This document shows, piece by piece, positions 27,725 through 36,067 of a stretch of DNA of 64,000 bases (the first letter of the stretch is position 1; each line of letters opens with the position of its first letter). The notes under the pieces were generated by a model. It ran no database searches. It was not told the origin of the DNA and saw only the letters and a program-made list of their open reading frames with translations. Location: assembly GCA_016211105.1 (NCBI GenBank), contig JACQSX010000010.1, positions 1 to 64,000 of the forward strand. The letters run 5' to 3'. A program made the translations under genes and the position numbers. The DNA comes from Acidobacteriota bacterium. Lineage in GTDB: Bacteria > Acidobacteriota > UBA6911 > JACQSX01.

Positions 27725-28394
27725 CACGTCAAATATAACTGAAATCCGCAAGTGGCTGCGTCATGGGGTGGTGGATGGCGTTACCACGAATCCCAGCATC
27801 ATGCTGAAGGATGGACATCGGGACCTGGAAGCGGGCGCCAGAGAGATTACGGCTCTGGTCCATCCTCTTCCGGTAAGTGTAGAAGTGTATACCAACGATC
27901 CGGACGAGATGCTGAGGCAGGCGAGGGAATTCGCCACCTGGGCCGGTAATATCGTGGTTAAGATCACCATTATTGATGAAAACGGAGCGCCCTGCTTAAA
28001 TGTTGTCAAGACGCTGGAAGGCGAGGGGATCCGAGTGAATGTCACGGCTTGTCTCTCTTTGGGCCAAGCGATGCTGGCAGCCAAGGCCGGCGCGACATTC
28101 GTAAGTCTCTTCTTAGGTCGCATTAACGATGAGGGCAACGACGGCCCCGGGGTGATTCACAAAACGCGCCAGTGGCTTGACATGTGGGGCTACAAGTCCA
28201 AAATCATTGCCGGCAGCATCCGTAGTGTCATGGACATCCAACAGGCGGCGATGGCTGGCGCTCACATTATTACTATCCCGCCGGAATTCATGTCAAAGAT
28301 GGTGGATCATAAGTACAGTCGCGTGACGGTAAGCCAATTTGTAAACGATGGGCAGAGGGCTTTTGCGGAGATAGAGAAGGCGCGAGTCCGCTAG
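27708..28394 (+). CDS. tal: Transaldolase (short TalC/fructose-6-phosphate-aldolase-like form)
   Basis: The ORF track opens at 27546, but the real start is GTG 27708. AGGAGG stands six bases upstream and the protein then begins EIFLDTSNITEIRKW, the family N-terminus. 228 residues is right for the short transaldolases. VDGVTTNPSIML, VVKITIIDENG (Schiff-base Lys in VVKIT), NVTACLSLGQAMLAAKAGATFVSLFLGRINDEG and KIIAGSIRS are diagnostic. It overlaps gmhB by 17 bases and abuts the flippase gene. In a heptose operon its natural job would be to make sedoheptulose 7-phosphate for GmhA. That role is inferred from context. Confidence 0.87.
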   Translation: MEIFLDTSNITEIRKWLRHGVVDGVTTNPSIMLKDGHRDLEAGAREITALVHPLPVSVEVYTNDPDEMLRQAREFATWAGNIVVKITIIDENGAPCLNVVKTLEGEGIRVNVTACLSLGQAMLAAKAGATFVSLFLGRINDEGNDGPGVIHKTRQWLDMWGYKSKIIAGSIRSVMDIQQAAMAGAHIITIPPEFMSKMVDHKYSRVTVSQFVNDGQRAFAEIEKARVR

Positions 28395-29773
28395 TGACCG
28401 ATCTCGAAACGCGCGTCGGTTTCTCTGGCAGGATGTGCACCCTCTGGCATCGATTCAAGAGGGCGTCTTCCTTTCGCAGCCATGTGGCCCTTACGATGGC
28501 CACGAACATAACCCTGTTGGCCATTTCTGTGGTGACCGGTAGCCTCGCCGCACGGCTTCTCGGTCCTCACGGTCGCGGGGAACTGGCAGCAATACAAAAC
28601 TGGCCCGGTGTGTTGGCGACTTTGGGCTCCGTAGGTTTGCCCCAGGCGGTCATATACTATACGGGGCGCCAGCCTGAGCTTAGCGGGCGGATTTTGGTTA
28701 CGGCCACGACGGTATTGCTTGCCTTGAGCCTTCCCATGGTCAGTATTGGATACCTGATCATGCCATCGTTGCTGCAGGCTCAATCCTGGAACATCATTCA
28801 AGAAGCCCGGCTCTACTTGTTACTGGTACCCATATTGTTTCTGGGACTCTCGTTTTATACGCTGCAGGGTCGCAGCGACTTCGTTGCTTGGAACCCTCTT
28901 CGTCTTGCAGCGCCGCTTCTGTGGCTGGGAATCCTGGTACTGTCATTGGTCACGCAGCATCGGACCCCGGGTTTTCTGGCACGCAGCTACCTGTTGACTC
29001 TTGCGTTGCTGATCCCCGCAATCGGTTATTGGGTCATCACCTCCCGTGTATCGGGCCCTTATGTGCCCGATCTGAGGTTGGTGGGACCTATGTTGCGGTT
29101 TGGGATACCAGCGACCCTGACGGTGGCGCCGCAGTTGCTGAGTGTTCGCCTGGATCAGTTGATGATGGCTGCGTTGCTCCCCGCGGAGGCCTTGGGGTTG
29201 TATGCCGTAGCCGCAACTTGGGGCGGTAGCTTTGTACAATTGCTGTCCGCGGTGGCATCTGTCATCTTCCCTAGAGTTGCCTCATCGTCAGATTCGGATC
29301 GTGCCAGGGCAACCTTTGCGCGCACGGTGCGTCTCAGCGTTGTGCTGGCTCTTCCGATTGGCGTGTTGCTTGCCTGTGGCGCTCCCTTGGGTATTCCATT
29401 ATTGTTTGGAACCGGCTTTCTCCCAGCCGTGTTGCCTGCCGTTATTCTGGTCGCCAGTGGGGTCGTGCACGGGTTGAATCAGATCATTGAGGGGGGATTG
29501 CAAGGGCTGGGGTTGCCTAGAACGGCAGCCGTTGCGGAGACTACCGGCTTGGGAGTGAGTGCCGCGTCGCTGATTGTGTTGTTGCCGCGGTACCGGTTGA
29601 CAGGCGCTGCTGCCGCATCCCTGGTCAGCTCTCTGGCTACGTTGCTGCTCCTGCTTTGGAGCGCTCAGCATGAAGCCCGGTGCTCGGCTCGGACCCTGCT
29701 GTGTGTAAGACGTGGGGAGCTAGCGCTGGCGCTGGCCCAGGCCGGGAATTCGTTATCAAGATGGGTAAAGTGA
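28394..29773 (+). CDS. Wzx-like polysaccharide flippase (MOP superfamily)
   Basis: 459 residues with about 12 to 14 hydrophobic helices spread over its length, and the RLLGPHGRGELAAIQNWPGVLATLGSVGLPQAVIYY opening that is typical of polysaccharide export proteins of the MOP superfamily. Central FGIPATLTVAPQLLSVRLDQLMMAALLPAEALGLYAVAATW is also characteristic. It moves lipid-linked repeat units across the inner membrane. The GTG at 28394 overlaps the transaldolase stop by one base (TAGTG). An ATG at 28433 is an alternative start. Confidence 0.85.
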   Translation: MTDLETRVGFSGRMCTLWHRFKRASSFRSHVALTMATNITLLAISVVTGSLAARLLGPHGRGELAAIQNWPGVLATLGSVGLPQAVIYYTGRQPELSGRILVTATTVLLALSLPMVSIGYLIMPSLLQAQSWNIIQEARLYLLLVPILFLGLSFYTLQGRSDFVAWNPLRLAAPLLWLGILVLSLVTQHRTPGFLARSYLLTLALLIPAIGYWVITSRVSGPYVPDLRLVGPMLRFGIPATLTVAPQLLSVRLDQLMMAALLPAEALGLYAVAATWGGSFVQLLSAVASVIFPRVASSSDSDRARATFARTVRLSVVLALPIGVLLACGAPLGIPLLFGTGFLPAVLPAVILVASGVVHGLNQIIEGGLQGLGLPRTAAVAETTGLGVSAASLIVLLPRYRLTGAAAASLVSSLATLLLLLWSAQHEARCSARTLLCVRRGELALALAQAGNSLSRWVK

Positions 29774-29779
29774 TCCCTC

Positions 29780-30940
29780 ATGGATTCGTCACACGGAATG
29801 AATCGTTTAAGAGTCCTGGAAGACACTAAATTGGGAACACCCGATCGGGGGATTCCCTCCATCGTGCGACAAGAGGTCTCCGAATCAGAGTTGGAGAACC
29901 GGTGGGGCGTGAAAGTCTCTTGCAGAACGATCAACCTATTGAATATTACGGTTGAAGAAGCAATTCACATCCAGCGTTATCCGATGCTCAACGGGCCTGA
30001 CCCCGCCTTAACACGCCGCCTGTGGCGTAAGCTGACCAACCCTAACCATTGGCGTATCGTGGTGCGCGAGCCGCAACAACTTTCCATTGAAGTACACTCT
30101 ATTGGGCCGGCGGAAGATGCGCAGGAAAGTGGCGCCGAGTTGCTCGCCCGTTTTTCGGCTCGGTCGAAATTCGACCTTTGGAGCGTACTACTCCTTCCAG
30201 AGAGCGCACATCGGGTGCTGATCGGCGGTTCGATGGAAGGCAACGAACCGATGATGATGCGGACTCTGTGGCCAGATCGAGAATATTATACGCTGGATAT
30301 TCTTTGTGAAAACGCTGCTGTATTGAAGCATCGAAGCTTTTTTGCCTCCGTGGCGGACATTCATCGCATGCCCTATGCCTCAGAAACCTTCGATGCCGTC
30401 TATAACAACAATGTCATGGAACACCTCTACAACGACATCGATGAATGCTTTCGCGAAATATTCGATGTTTTGCGGCCTGGCGGTGTCTTTTATTTTGTCG
30501 TCCCGACTGAGATGAATTCGACCAGCCCCGATGCGGACTTACAGGTACGATACGCGGGTCATAGTTACAACTGGTGGCTGGTGGATCCCAGTCATCCGTG
30601 GAAAACCGACCTTCATGATATCCAGACTCGTCTCCTGGCTGCAGGTTTTGAACAACCGACGTTTGCTTACTATGAAGAACATCTACAGCAGTGTGCTGCC
30701 AAGAGCCGACGTGGCCATTCAGCGGGCGGGACTTCCTGGTTGAAACGGATATTTGAAGCGTTTGAAGGGAGCCTCCTAATCCAGCAAATTGAATCACGAA
30801 TTCGGGAAGCGACGGGGTTTTACAAATATCGTGGATTCAGAAGGCGCCTCCGTGACCTGCTTGGGCTTCCTGACCGGCAAATGGAAACTCTCCAGGTCGC
30901 AGTGCTGGCGGCTAAACCTCAATCGATGTCCTTTCGATGA
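29780..30940 (+). CDS. Class I SAM-dependent methyltransferase
   Basis: 386 residues. The methyltransferase domain lies in the middle: RVLIGGSMEGNE (degenerate motif I), YYTLDILCENA, then FDAVYNNNVMEHLYNDIDECFREIFDVLRPGGVFYFVVP, the post-I, II and III region of Methyltransf_11-type enzymes. An N-terminal extension of about 100 residues (INLLNITVEEAIHIQRYP) is not recognised. Motif I is unusual, so activity is not certain. It probably methylates a sugar or a terminal residue of the polysaccharide. It overlaps the next gene by ATGA. Confidence 0.75.
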   Translation: MDSSHGMNRLRVLEDTKLGTPDRGIPSIVRQEVSESELENRWGVKVSCRTINLLNITVEEAIHIQRYPMLNGPDPALTRRLWRKLTNPNHWRIVVREPQQLSIEVHSIGPAEDAQESGAELLARFSARSKFDLWSVLLLPESAHRVLIGGSMEGNEPMMMRTLWPDREYYTLDILCENAAVLKHRSFFASVADIHRMPYASETFDAVYNNNVMEHLYNDIDECFREIFDVLRPGGVFYFVVPTEMNSTSPDADLQVRYAGHSYNWWLVDPSHPWKTDLHDIQTRLLAAGFEQPTFAYYEEHLQQCAAKSRRGHSAGGTSWLKRIFEAFEGSLLIQQIESRIREATGFYKYRGFRRRLRDLLGLPDRQMETLQVAVLAAKPQSMSFR

Positions 30941-32124
30941 GCGGCCTCGGGGACCCAGACGTTCCATCGCTGGCAATTATCGGGGGCGGAATCTTTGGCC
31001 TTACGGCTGCAATCGAGGCCGCCCAACTACAGGTGGAAGTGTCGGTGTTCGACCGGAATGCTGAAATCGTACAAGGCGCTACTAAAATGAACACCGGCGT
31101 TATCCACCTCGGGTATCACTATCCTCGAAGCATGGAGACGGTTCTTCAAAGCAAACGCGGGCAGGTAAAGTTTCAGTCGAGATTTTCCGACTGCATCATG
31201 TCGACATTTGATAAGTATTACTGCGTTGCCTCCGAGGGATCGCTTACGGGTGCAAGGAACTATCTGGAGTTCTGTGAACAGAATCAACTTCCTTTTAGCG
31301 TTGAGTTTCCACCCGATCCTTTTTTGAATAAGAAGAAGGTGGAGCTGTCAATTCGGGTTCCTGAGGGAGTTTTTGACTACCGTCGTCTTCGCGAGAGGCT
31401 TCTTGAGCAACTGAGGAGCTTTGACAACGTTTCGCTCCTGAGGCGGCACGAAGTGGTTAGAGCCTCATTATCCAATCACAATCGCAAGGCGCTTGATTTT
31501 GTGTGCAACGCCACGTTGATGCGCCGTGAATTCGATTTCGTGCTGAATGCCTCCTATGCAAACACGAATTTTATCAATTCATTTTTTGGGGCTGAGCCCT
31601 TTGATCTCCAGTACGAGTTGAGTGAATTCATAGTAATCTCGATCCCATGGCACGCGGATCATCCGATCGGGGTGACGGTCATGGATGGACCTTTCTGCTC
31701 TCTGAACCCCTTCGGGTTCAGTAACTTTTATTCGATTGGTCATGTGGATTCGACCATTCGCAAGCGTTCAATTGGGCACTACCCTTCCTTTGATTGCCAG
31801 GAAAGCCCAGGGAACCGCTGCCGCTGGGAGTCGGGAAGGCGGGTGCTCGGAGACTGCGACCTGTGCGACGCCAAGCCGGCGACTAATTATGCAGAGCTGG
31901 TAGGAAAATCTGCGATTTTTTTCCCGATCCTAGCCCAGTGCCGTCACGAAAGATCTTATTTCGTAATGCGTTGTGTCCTGGCAAATCGAGATCACGATGA
32001 CGCCCGTCCGACCCTGGTTCAGTATATGGGGTCTGGCGTTTGGACCGTTTTTGGGGGGAAGGTGGATACCTCTCTAGATGCTGCCGAGGAGTTTAGGAAC
32101 TCTCTCAAGGCACAGCTCCTCTGA
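30937..32124 (+). CDS. FAD-dependent oxidoreductase (DAO/GlpD-like fold)
   Basis: 395 residues. SLAIIGGGIFGLTAAIEAAQLQVEVSVFDRNAEI is the FAD dinucleotide-binding motif (GxGxxG), followed by GATKMNTGVIHLGYHYPRS, the second FAD contact region of DAO-type oxidases. A substrate domain follows, containing an unusual Cys cluster (RVLGDCDLCDA near residue 305-315). The C-terminal GSGVWTVFGGKVDTSLDAAEE is typical of the FAD C-terminal contact. It starts in the ATGA overlap with the methyltransferase and is followed by an aldo-keto reductase. The three genes likely form a sugar-modification set. Substrate unknown. Confidence 0.78.
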   Translation: MSGLGDPDVPSLAIIGGGIFGLTAAIEAAQLQVEVSVFDRNAEIVQGATKMNTGVIHLGYHYPRSMETVLQSKRGQVKFQSRFSDCIMSTFDKYYCVASEGSLTGARNYLEFCEQNQLPFSVEFPPDPFLNKKKVELSIRVPEGVFDYRRLRERLLEQLRSFDNVSLLRRHEVVRASLSNHNRKALDFVCNATLMRREFDFVLNASYANTNFINSFFGAEPFDLQYELSEFIVISIPWHADHPIGVTVMDGPFCSLNPFGFSNFYSIGHVDSTIRKRSIGHYPSFDCQESPGNRCRWESGRRVLGDCDLCDAKPATNYAELVGKSAIFFPILAQCRHERSYFVMRCVLANRDHDDARPTLVQYMGSGVWTVFGGKVDTSLDAAEEFRNSLKAQLL

Positions 32125-32133
32125 GGACACTCG

Positions 32134-33156
32134 GTGAGACAACCCACCATCCCCACGGTGACACTGCCTGCGACGAGCCTTGAAGTTTCGGTTCTTGGAC
32201 TTGGAACAGGAGGGTGGGGATGGTCCTGTCCGGCCGCCGATTGTGAAGAAGTGATGGACGTGTATTGCGATCAAGGCGGTAACTTGATCGACTCGGCAGA
32301 TGTCTATCCTCTCGATTCGAACCTGTCCCACCGTGGCTTGGCCGAGGAAATCATTGGAAATTGGATTTCTAAGAAAAGGAACCGCTCAAAGATCATCCTG
32401 GCTACCAAAGTGGGGGGTGTGATGGGGGAGGGGGACTCGTGCAAGGGGCTCGGAAGAGAGCATATCCTTCAGGCTGTCGATGACAGTCTGAGACGTCTGA
32501 GAACGGACTATATCGACATTTATCAGACCCACTGGGACGACGGGACTAACCCGGAAGATACCCTCGGCGCCATGGCGGACCTGGTTAAGGCAGGGAAGGT
32601 GCGTTACATTGGTTGTTGCAGTTATTCGGCTCGCCGGCTTCTCCAATGTCTTGAGATCTCCAGTCGGTACCGAATTCCTCCTTTCCGGACGCTCCAGCTT
32701 AAAGTCAATCTCATTGATCGCGGGCGGCTTACAAAGACACTTGGGTCGATTTGCGCCACCCACAACATATCGATCCTGGCATATAGTCCGCTGGCAGGAG
32801 GTTTTTTGACTGGAAAGTATCTGGATCAAAACTGGCGATCCACAAGTAAGACTGACGTAATCGAGAGCCGGTATTTAAACGATGAGAACAGCATGTTGGT
32901 CAAAGGCATGGCGGCTATTTGTGAGAGTTTGGGGATCAACCTCATCGAGTTCTGCACTCATTGGGTGTTGGGTCAAAATAGTGTGAAGGTGGTCCTGTTT
33001 GGGGCAAATTCTGCCGCTCAATTAAAAGCCATTACCGCTTCCGTCGGCTTCCTCCCAATCTCCCAAGCGCAGGTCGTCCGGATTTTCGAAGATTTCCTCA
33101 AAGAGCGGCCGGAATCACTAGGCGTTGCGTCCACTCAGGATGGCAGCCCGAGTTGA
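32134..33156 (+). CDS. Aldo/keto reductase
   Basis: 340 residues with the AKR barrel motifs: VLGLGTGGWG, NLIDSADVYPLDSNLSHRGLAEEIIGNW (catalytic Asp and Tyr), KIILATKVGG (catalytic Lys), DYIDIYQTHWDDGTNPEDTLGAMADLVKAGKVRYIGCCSYS (His in the QTHW motif) and LAYSPLAGGFLTGKY. All four catalytic positions are present. It starts at GTG 32134, nine bases after the FAD oxidoreductase, suggesting joint action. Such enzymes in surface-polysaccharide loci may reduce keto-sugars, but this subgroup's substrate is not known to me. Confidence 0.85.
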   Translation: MRQPTIPTVTLPATSLEVSVLGLGTGGWGWSCPAADCEEVMDVYCDQGGNLIDSADVYPLDSNLSHRGLAEEIIGNWISKKRNRSKIILATKVGGVMGEGDSCKGLGREHILQAVDDSLRRLRTDYIDIYQTHWDDGTNPEDTLGAMADLVKAGKVRYIGCCSYSARRLLQCLEISSRYRIPPFRTLQLKVNLIDRGRLTKTLGSICATHNISILAYSPLAGGFLTGKYLDQNWRSTSKTDVIESRYLNDENSMLVKGMAAICESLGINLIEFCTHWVLGQNSVKVVLFGANSAAQLKAITASVGFLPISQAQVVRIFEDFLKERPESLGVASTQDGSPS

Positions 33157-33213
33157 GGAAGTTACCCAAAAGATGGGTGACTCCTCGATATTGATAATTT
33201 GGATTCAAGCGAG

Positions 33214-34266
33214 ATGAGAATTGCTTTGGTCTCGCCTACCTGTTATGGAGCGCTCTCTCCTCTGGCCGCGCATGCTTCATTAGAGATGTCATTTTTGCGA
33301 GCTTTGGTGCAACTCGGACACGAAGTGGAGCTGGTGGGTCTGAGTTTGAAGACCGAGAGATATCGCTGGCTCCGAGGGAAACCGCTGCGCGCTCTCAGGA
33401 CCGTTCTCATCACCTCAGCGACCAGCCCCATGGTCAAACAACGCATTTTGGATTACAAGCCTCATTTGGTACTGGTGGTGAAAGGTAACTATCTTACTGC
33501 CAAGACACTGCGACAAATACGTGCGCGTCTGGGTGCTTTGATGTTTCAGTTTCATCCCGATGACTTTTTCAATCCGGATAATACAAGCTCATTCCTTCGA
33601 CAATGTGTCTCGATCTATGACTGCATGTTTACTCCCAGAGTTTGCAATGTCAGGGAACTAAAGCAGGCGGGCGCCCGTCGGGTTGAACATTTGCCGTTCG
33701 GTTACGATCCGGAAATTCACCGGCGTGTATCGCTGGATGGGGAGGAAAAGGTCCAGTATGGGAGTGACGTCGCCTTCATTGGCGACTGGAGACAGGCTCG
33801 GCAGCAGACGCTGGAGGCGGTGGCGGCGTACCGCCTGATGATTTGGGGAAACGGATGGCGCCAAAAAGTACACTTTGGATCTCCGGTCCGAAGTCGTTTG
33901 GCTGGCAGACCGATCTATTGTCATGAGATGGCGAAAGTGATGGGCGCCAGCAAGATTTGTTTAGGACTTCTAAATGTCGAGAATAGAGATCTGTCCAGTG
34001 GGCGCTCGTATGAGATCCCTGCTTGTGGAGGGTTTCTTCTCGCGCAAAGAACCGCCGAGCATTTGCAGTTATTTGCAGAAGGACGGGAGATCGAGTGCTT
34101 TGATGAAACTGAGGAGTTGCGCGCAAAGATCGATCATTACCTGCGGCACGACAGCGAGAGGCTGAAAATAGCCGCCGCCGGGCACAAGAAGGTTTGGGAA
34201 ATGCCCTGCTCCTACATTGATCGGATGAGACGTGTGCTAGAGGTGTTTGACGAGATGCGGCCGTAG
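33214..34266 (+). CDS. CgeB-like glycosyltransferase (GT-B fold)
   Basis: The ORF opens at TTG 33199, but ATG 33214 (RIALVSPTCYGAL) is a more natural start at the first beta strand. The N-terminal half has the short GT-B acceptor fold. The C-terminal half has VAFIGDWRQARQQTLEAV, WGNGWRQKVHFGSP, KICLGLLNVENRDLSSGRSYEIPACGGFLLAQRTAEHLQLFAEGREIECFDETEELRAKIDHYL. That matches the CgeB / glycosyltransferase 1_2 family, where SGRSYEIPACG is the nucleotide-sugar binding Glu region. It likely adds one sugar residue. Confidence 0.82.
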   Translation: MRIALVSPTCYGALSPLAAHASLEMSFLRALVQLGHEVELVGLSLKTERYRWLRGKPLRALRTVLITSATSPMVKQRILDYKPHLVLVVKGNYLTAKTLRQIRARLGALMFQFHPDDFFNPDNTSSFLRQCVSIYDCMFTPRVCNVRELKQAGARRVEHLPFGYDPEIHRRVSLDGEEKVQYGSDVAFIGDWRQARQQTLEAVAAYRLMIWGNGWRQKVHFGSPVRSRLAGRPIYCHEMAKVMGASKICLGLLNVENRDLSSGRSYEIPACGGFLLAQRTAEHLQLFAEGREIECFDETEELRAKIDHYLRHDSERLKIAAAGHKKVWEMPCSYIDRMRRVLEVFDEMRP

Positions 34267-34314
34267 CCGTTGGAGTGCTGATAAGCGAGGTTCAGAGTGT
34301 AGCCTGTTGTTTGG

Positions 34315-35139
34315 GTGAGTCAAGTGACGAATTCCTCCAATTCCATTCGCCGTATCGCATTTAGAAATCCTGTTGCATGGTGGCTGCGCAACAGGGTGGA
34401 CTCCATGGTGGTGACTCTCCAACTTGATGAGCCCCTTGCCGGCTGCTCCATGCGAGCACTGCGCCATTTTGTACGCCAGTATCGGAAAGGTCCTATCGAG
34501 CCGGAAGTATGCCGGCAAATCAGGCGGCTGGTCTCTCCAGGCCAAGTTGCTTTGGATGTGGGTGCGTACATCGGCTTTACCTCGCTACTATTGGCCAGAC
34601 AAGTCGGCGAGGACGGGCACGTGTTTGCTTTTGAGCCTTTGGATGAGAATTTGACATTGTTGACTCGGAACGTTGAATCCAATGGTCTAGGACATATTGT
34701 AACGGTGGAGCAGATGGCGCTGGCCGGCCGGGAGGGGGAGGTCGTCTTCCAAAAACCGAGAGGGCGGGTTCGGGGCCATGGAAGCATCGTTCAACCCAAG
34801 GATTCTTCTCGTTACCATGAAATTCGGATTCGAACAACATCAATCGACACCTACTGCGCCAACTTCTTGAAGGGACCCAATTTCATTAAGGTCGATGTCG
34901 AAGGGGCAGAGGCAGAAGTTGTTTTGGGAGGTCTTCATATCTTACGAACCAAACGCCCGACCGTTCTTCTTGAAGCTCACGACAGTCCCAATTTTCCCCA
35001 AAATACATCGCACCAAGCGATTCGCTTACTGACGGATTTGGGTTACCGAATGTACTGCCTGGAAGATGATCCAGAGTTAGCTACTCCCATTCAGGATCGC
35101 AACTGGCAGGGACATAAACACTGCTTGGCGCTGCCATAG
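34315..35139 (+). CDS. FkbM-family SAM-dependent methyltransferase
   Basis: 274 residues. ALDVGAYIGFTSLLLARQVGEDGHVFAFEPLDENLTLLTRNVESNG is motif I and the acidic-loop region of FkbM methyltransferases. Near the end, NFIKVDVEGAEAEVVLGGLHILRTKRPTVLLEAH is the diagnostic KxDxEGxE motif. The start is GTG 34315 after a 48-base gap. FkbM enzymes commonly O-methylate sugars in surface polysaccharides. A second, longer FkbM protein lies at 51585. Confidence 0.87.
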   Translation: MSQVTNSSNSIRRIAFRNPVAWWLRNRVDSMVVTLQLDEPLAGCSMRALRHFVRQYRKGPIEPEVCRQIRRLVSPGQVALDVGAYIGFTSLLLARQVGEDGHVFAFEPLDENLTLLTRNVESNGLGHIVTVEQMALAGREGEVVFQKPRGRVRGHGSIVQPKDSSRYHEIRIRTTSIDTYCANFLKGPNFIKVDVEGAEAEVVLGGLHILRTKRPTVLLEAHDSPNFPQNTSHQAIRLLTDLGYRMYCLEDDPELATPIQDRNWQGHKHCLALP

Positions 35140-35275
35140 TCCTTAGGGTGAGTCTGTGACCAAACGCAGTAGGTGGCTATGGGTATGCAAGCTATGTAAA
35201 AGCGGAGATTTTCAAAGATGATGGAACGAAGCTTTCACCCCAAGCGGGAGAGTCAGAATTAGCGAGTTAACGGAA

Positions 35276-36067
35276 TTGAGTTTACAGGCGAACTATTACT
35301 TAGCGCTGAAGCGATTGGTATTTCCGGGGCTGGATATCGGGATCCGGGACCGTCTTAAGTTGGCTCGTTATTTTCGAGCTGGGGACATCCAGACCCTGGA
35401 TGCTGGGTGTGGCAATGGCGCATTCAGTTTGCGCGCTTATCAGTTGGGCAATCGCGTCGTGGGGATCAGCATCGACTCGGAGGCCATCACACGAAATCGC
35501 CAGTATGCCGACTATATTGAAGTGCCACCCGAGCGTGTGCAATTTCTTGTCTGCAACATTTACGATGCGCCCCGACTCGGGCAGACCTTTGACCAGATTA
35601 TCTGTTTCGAGACGCTCGAACACTTACAAAGAGACGACGAAGTCATTCGGAATTTCAGCGATATCCTGAACCCTGGGGGGCTACTGCATCTGTGTACTCC
35701 CTACCGAGGTCGTCAAGCCATGTTCGGCGACTTCGTGAGTGACACAGAAGATGGAGGCCATGTGCGCCGGGGCTACACATATGAAGAACTAGAGACCCTC
35801 GTGGTGCGGGCAGGTTTGAAGCCCCGCGTCAGAGATGCGGTCGGGGGATATGGGCAGATGCAGGCGGCCAACATACATCAGTGGGTTCAAGTACGTTTTA
35901 CTACGCGATTCTCAAATACGCCGCGGCAACTTGTACATTTGGGACTCTTCTGGATGTTGCGGCCCTTGCTACTGCTGGATCGGATAATCACGTATCCGCC
36001 TGTCTCCATTTACGTCATGGCTGAGAAGGAGGCCTTGGTAAAAATGGCACGAACTCCTCATGAATGA
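35276..36067 (+). CDS. Class I SAM-dependent methyltransferase
   Basis: 263 residues. TLDAGCGNGAFSLRAYQLGNRVVGISIDSEAI is the SAM-binding motif I. FDQIICFETLEHLQRDDEVIRNFSDILNPGGLLHLCTPYRGRQ is the motif II to III stretch of Methyltransf_11/25 enzymes. The TTG start at 35276 is the first available in frame and lacks a strong ribosome binding site. The last 12 codons overlap the following GT39-type gene by eight bases, and this end (EALVKMARTPHE) recurs almost unchanged at the end of the next gene. That is the junction of the tandem duplication. Confidence 0.82.
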   Translation: MSLQANYYLALKRLVFPGLDIGIRDRLKLARYFRAGDIQTLDAGCGNGAFSLRAYQLGNRVVGISIDSEAITRNRQYADYIEVPPERVQFLVCNIYDAPRLGQTFDQIICFETLEHLQRDDEVIRNFSDILNPGGLLHLCTPYRGRQAMFGDFVSDTEDGGHVRRGYTYEELETLVVRAGLKPRVRDAVGGYGQMQAANIHQWVQVRFTTRFSNTPRQLVHLGLFWMLRPLLLLDRIITYPPVSIYVMAEKEALVKMARTPHE

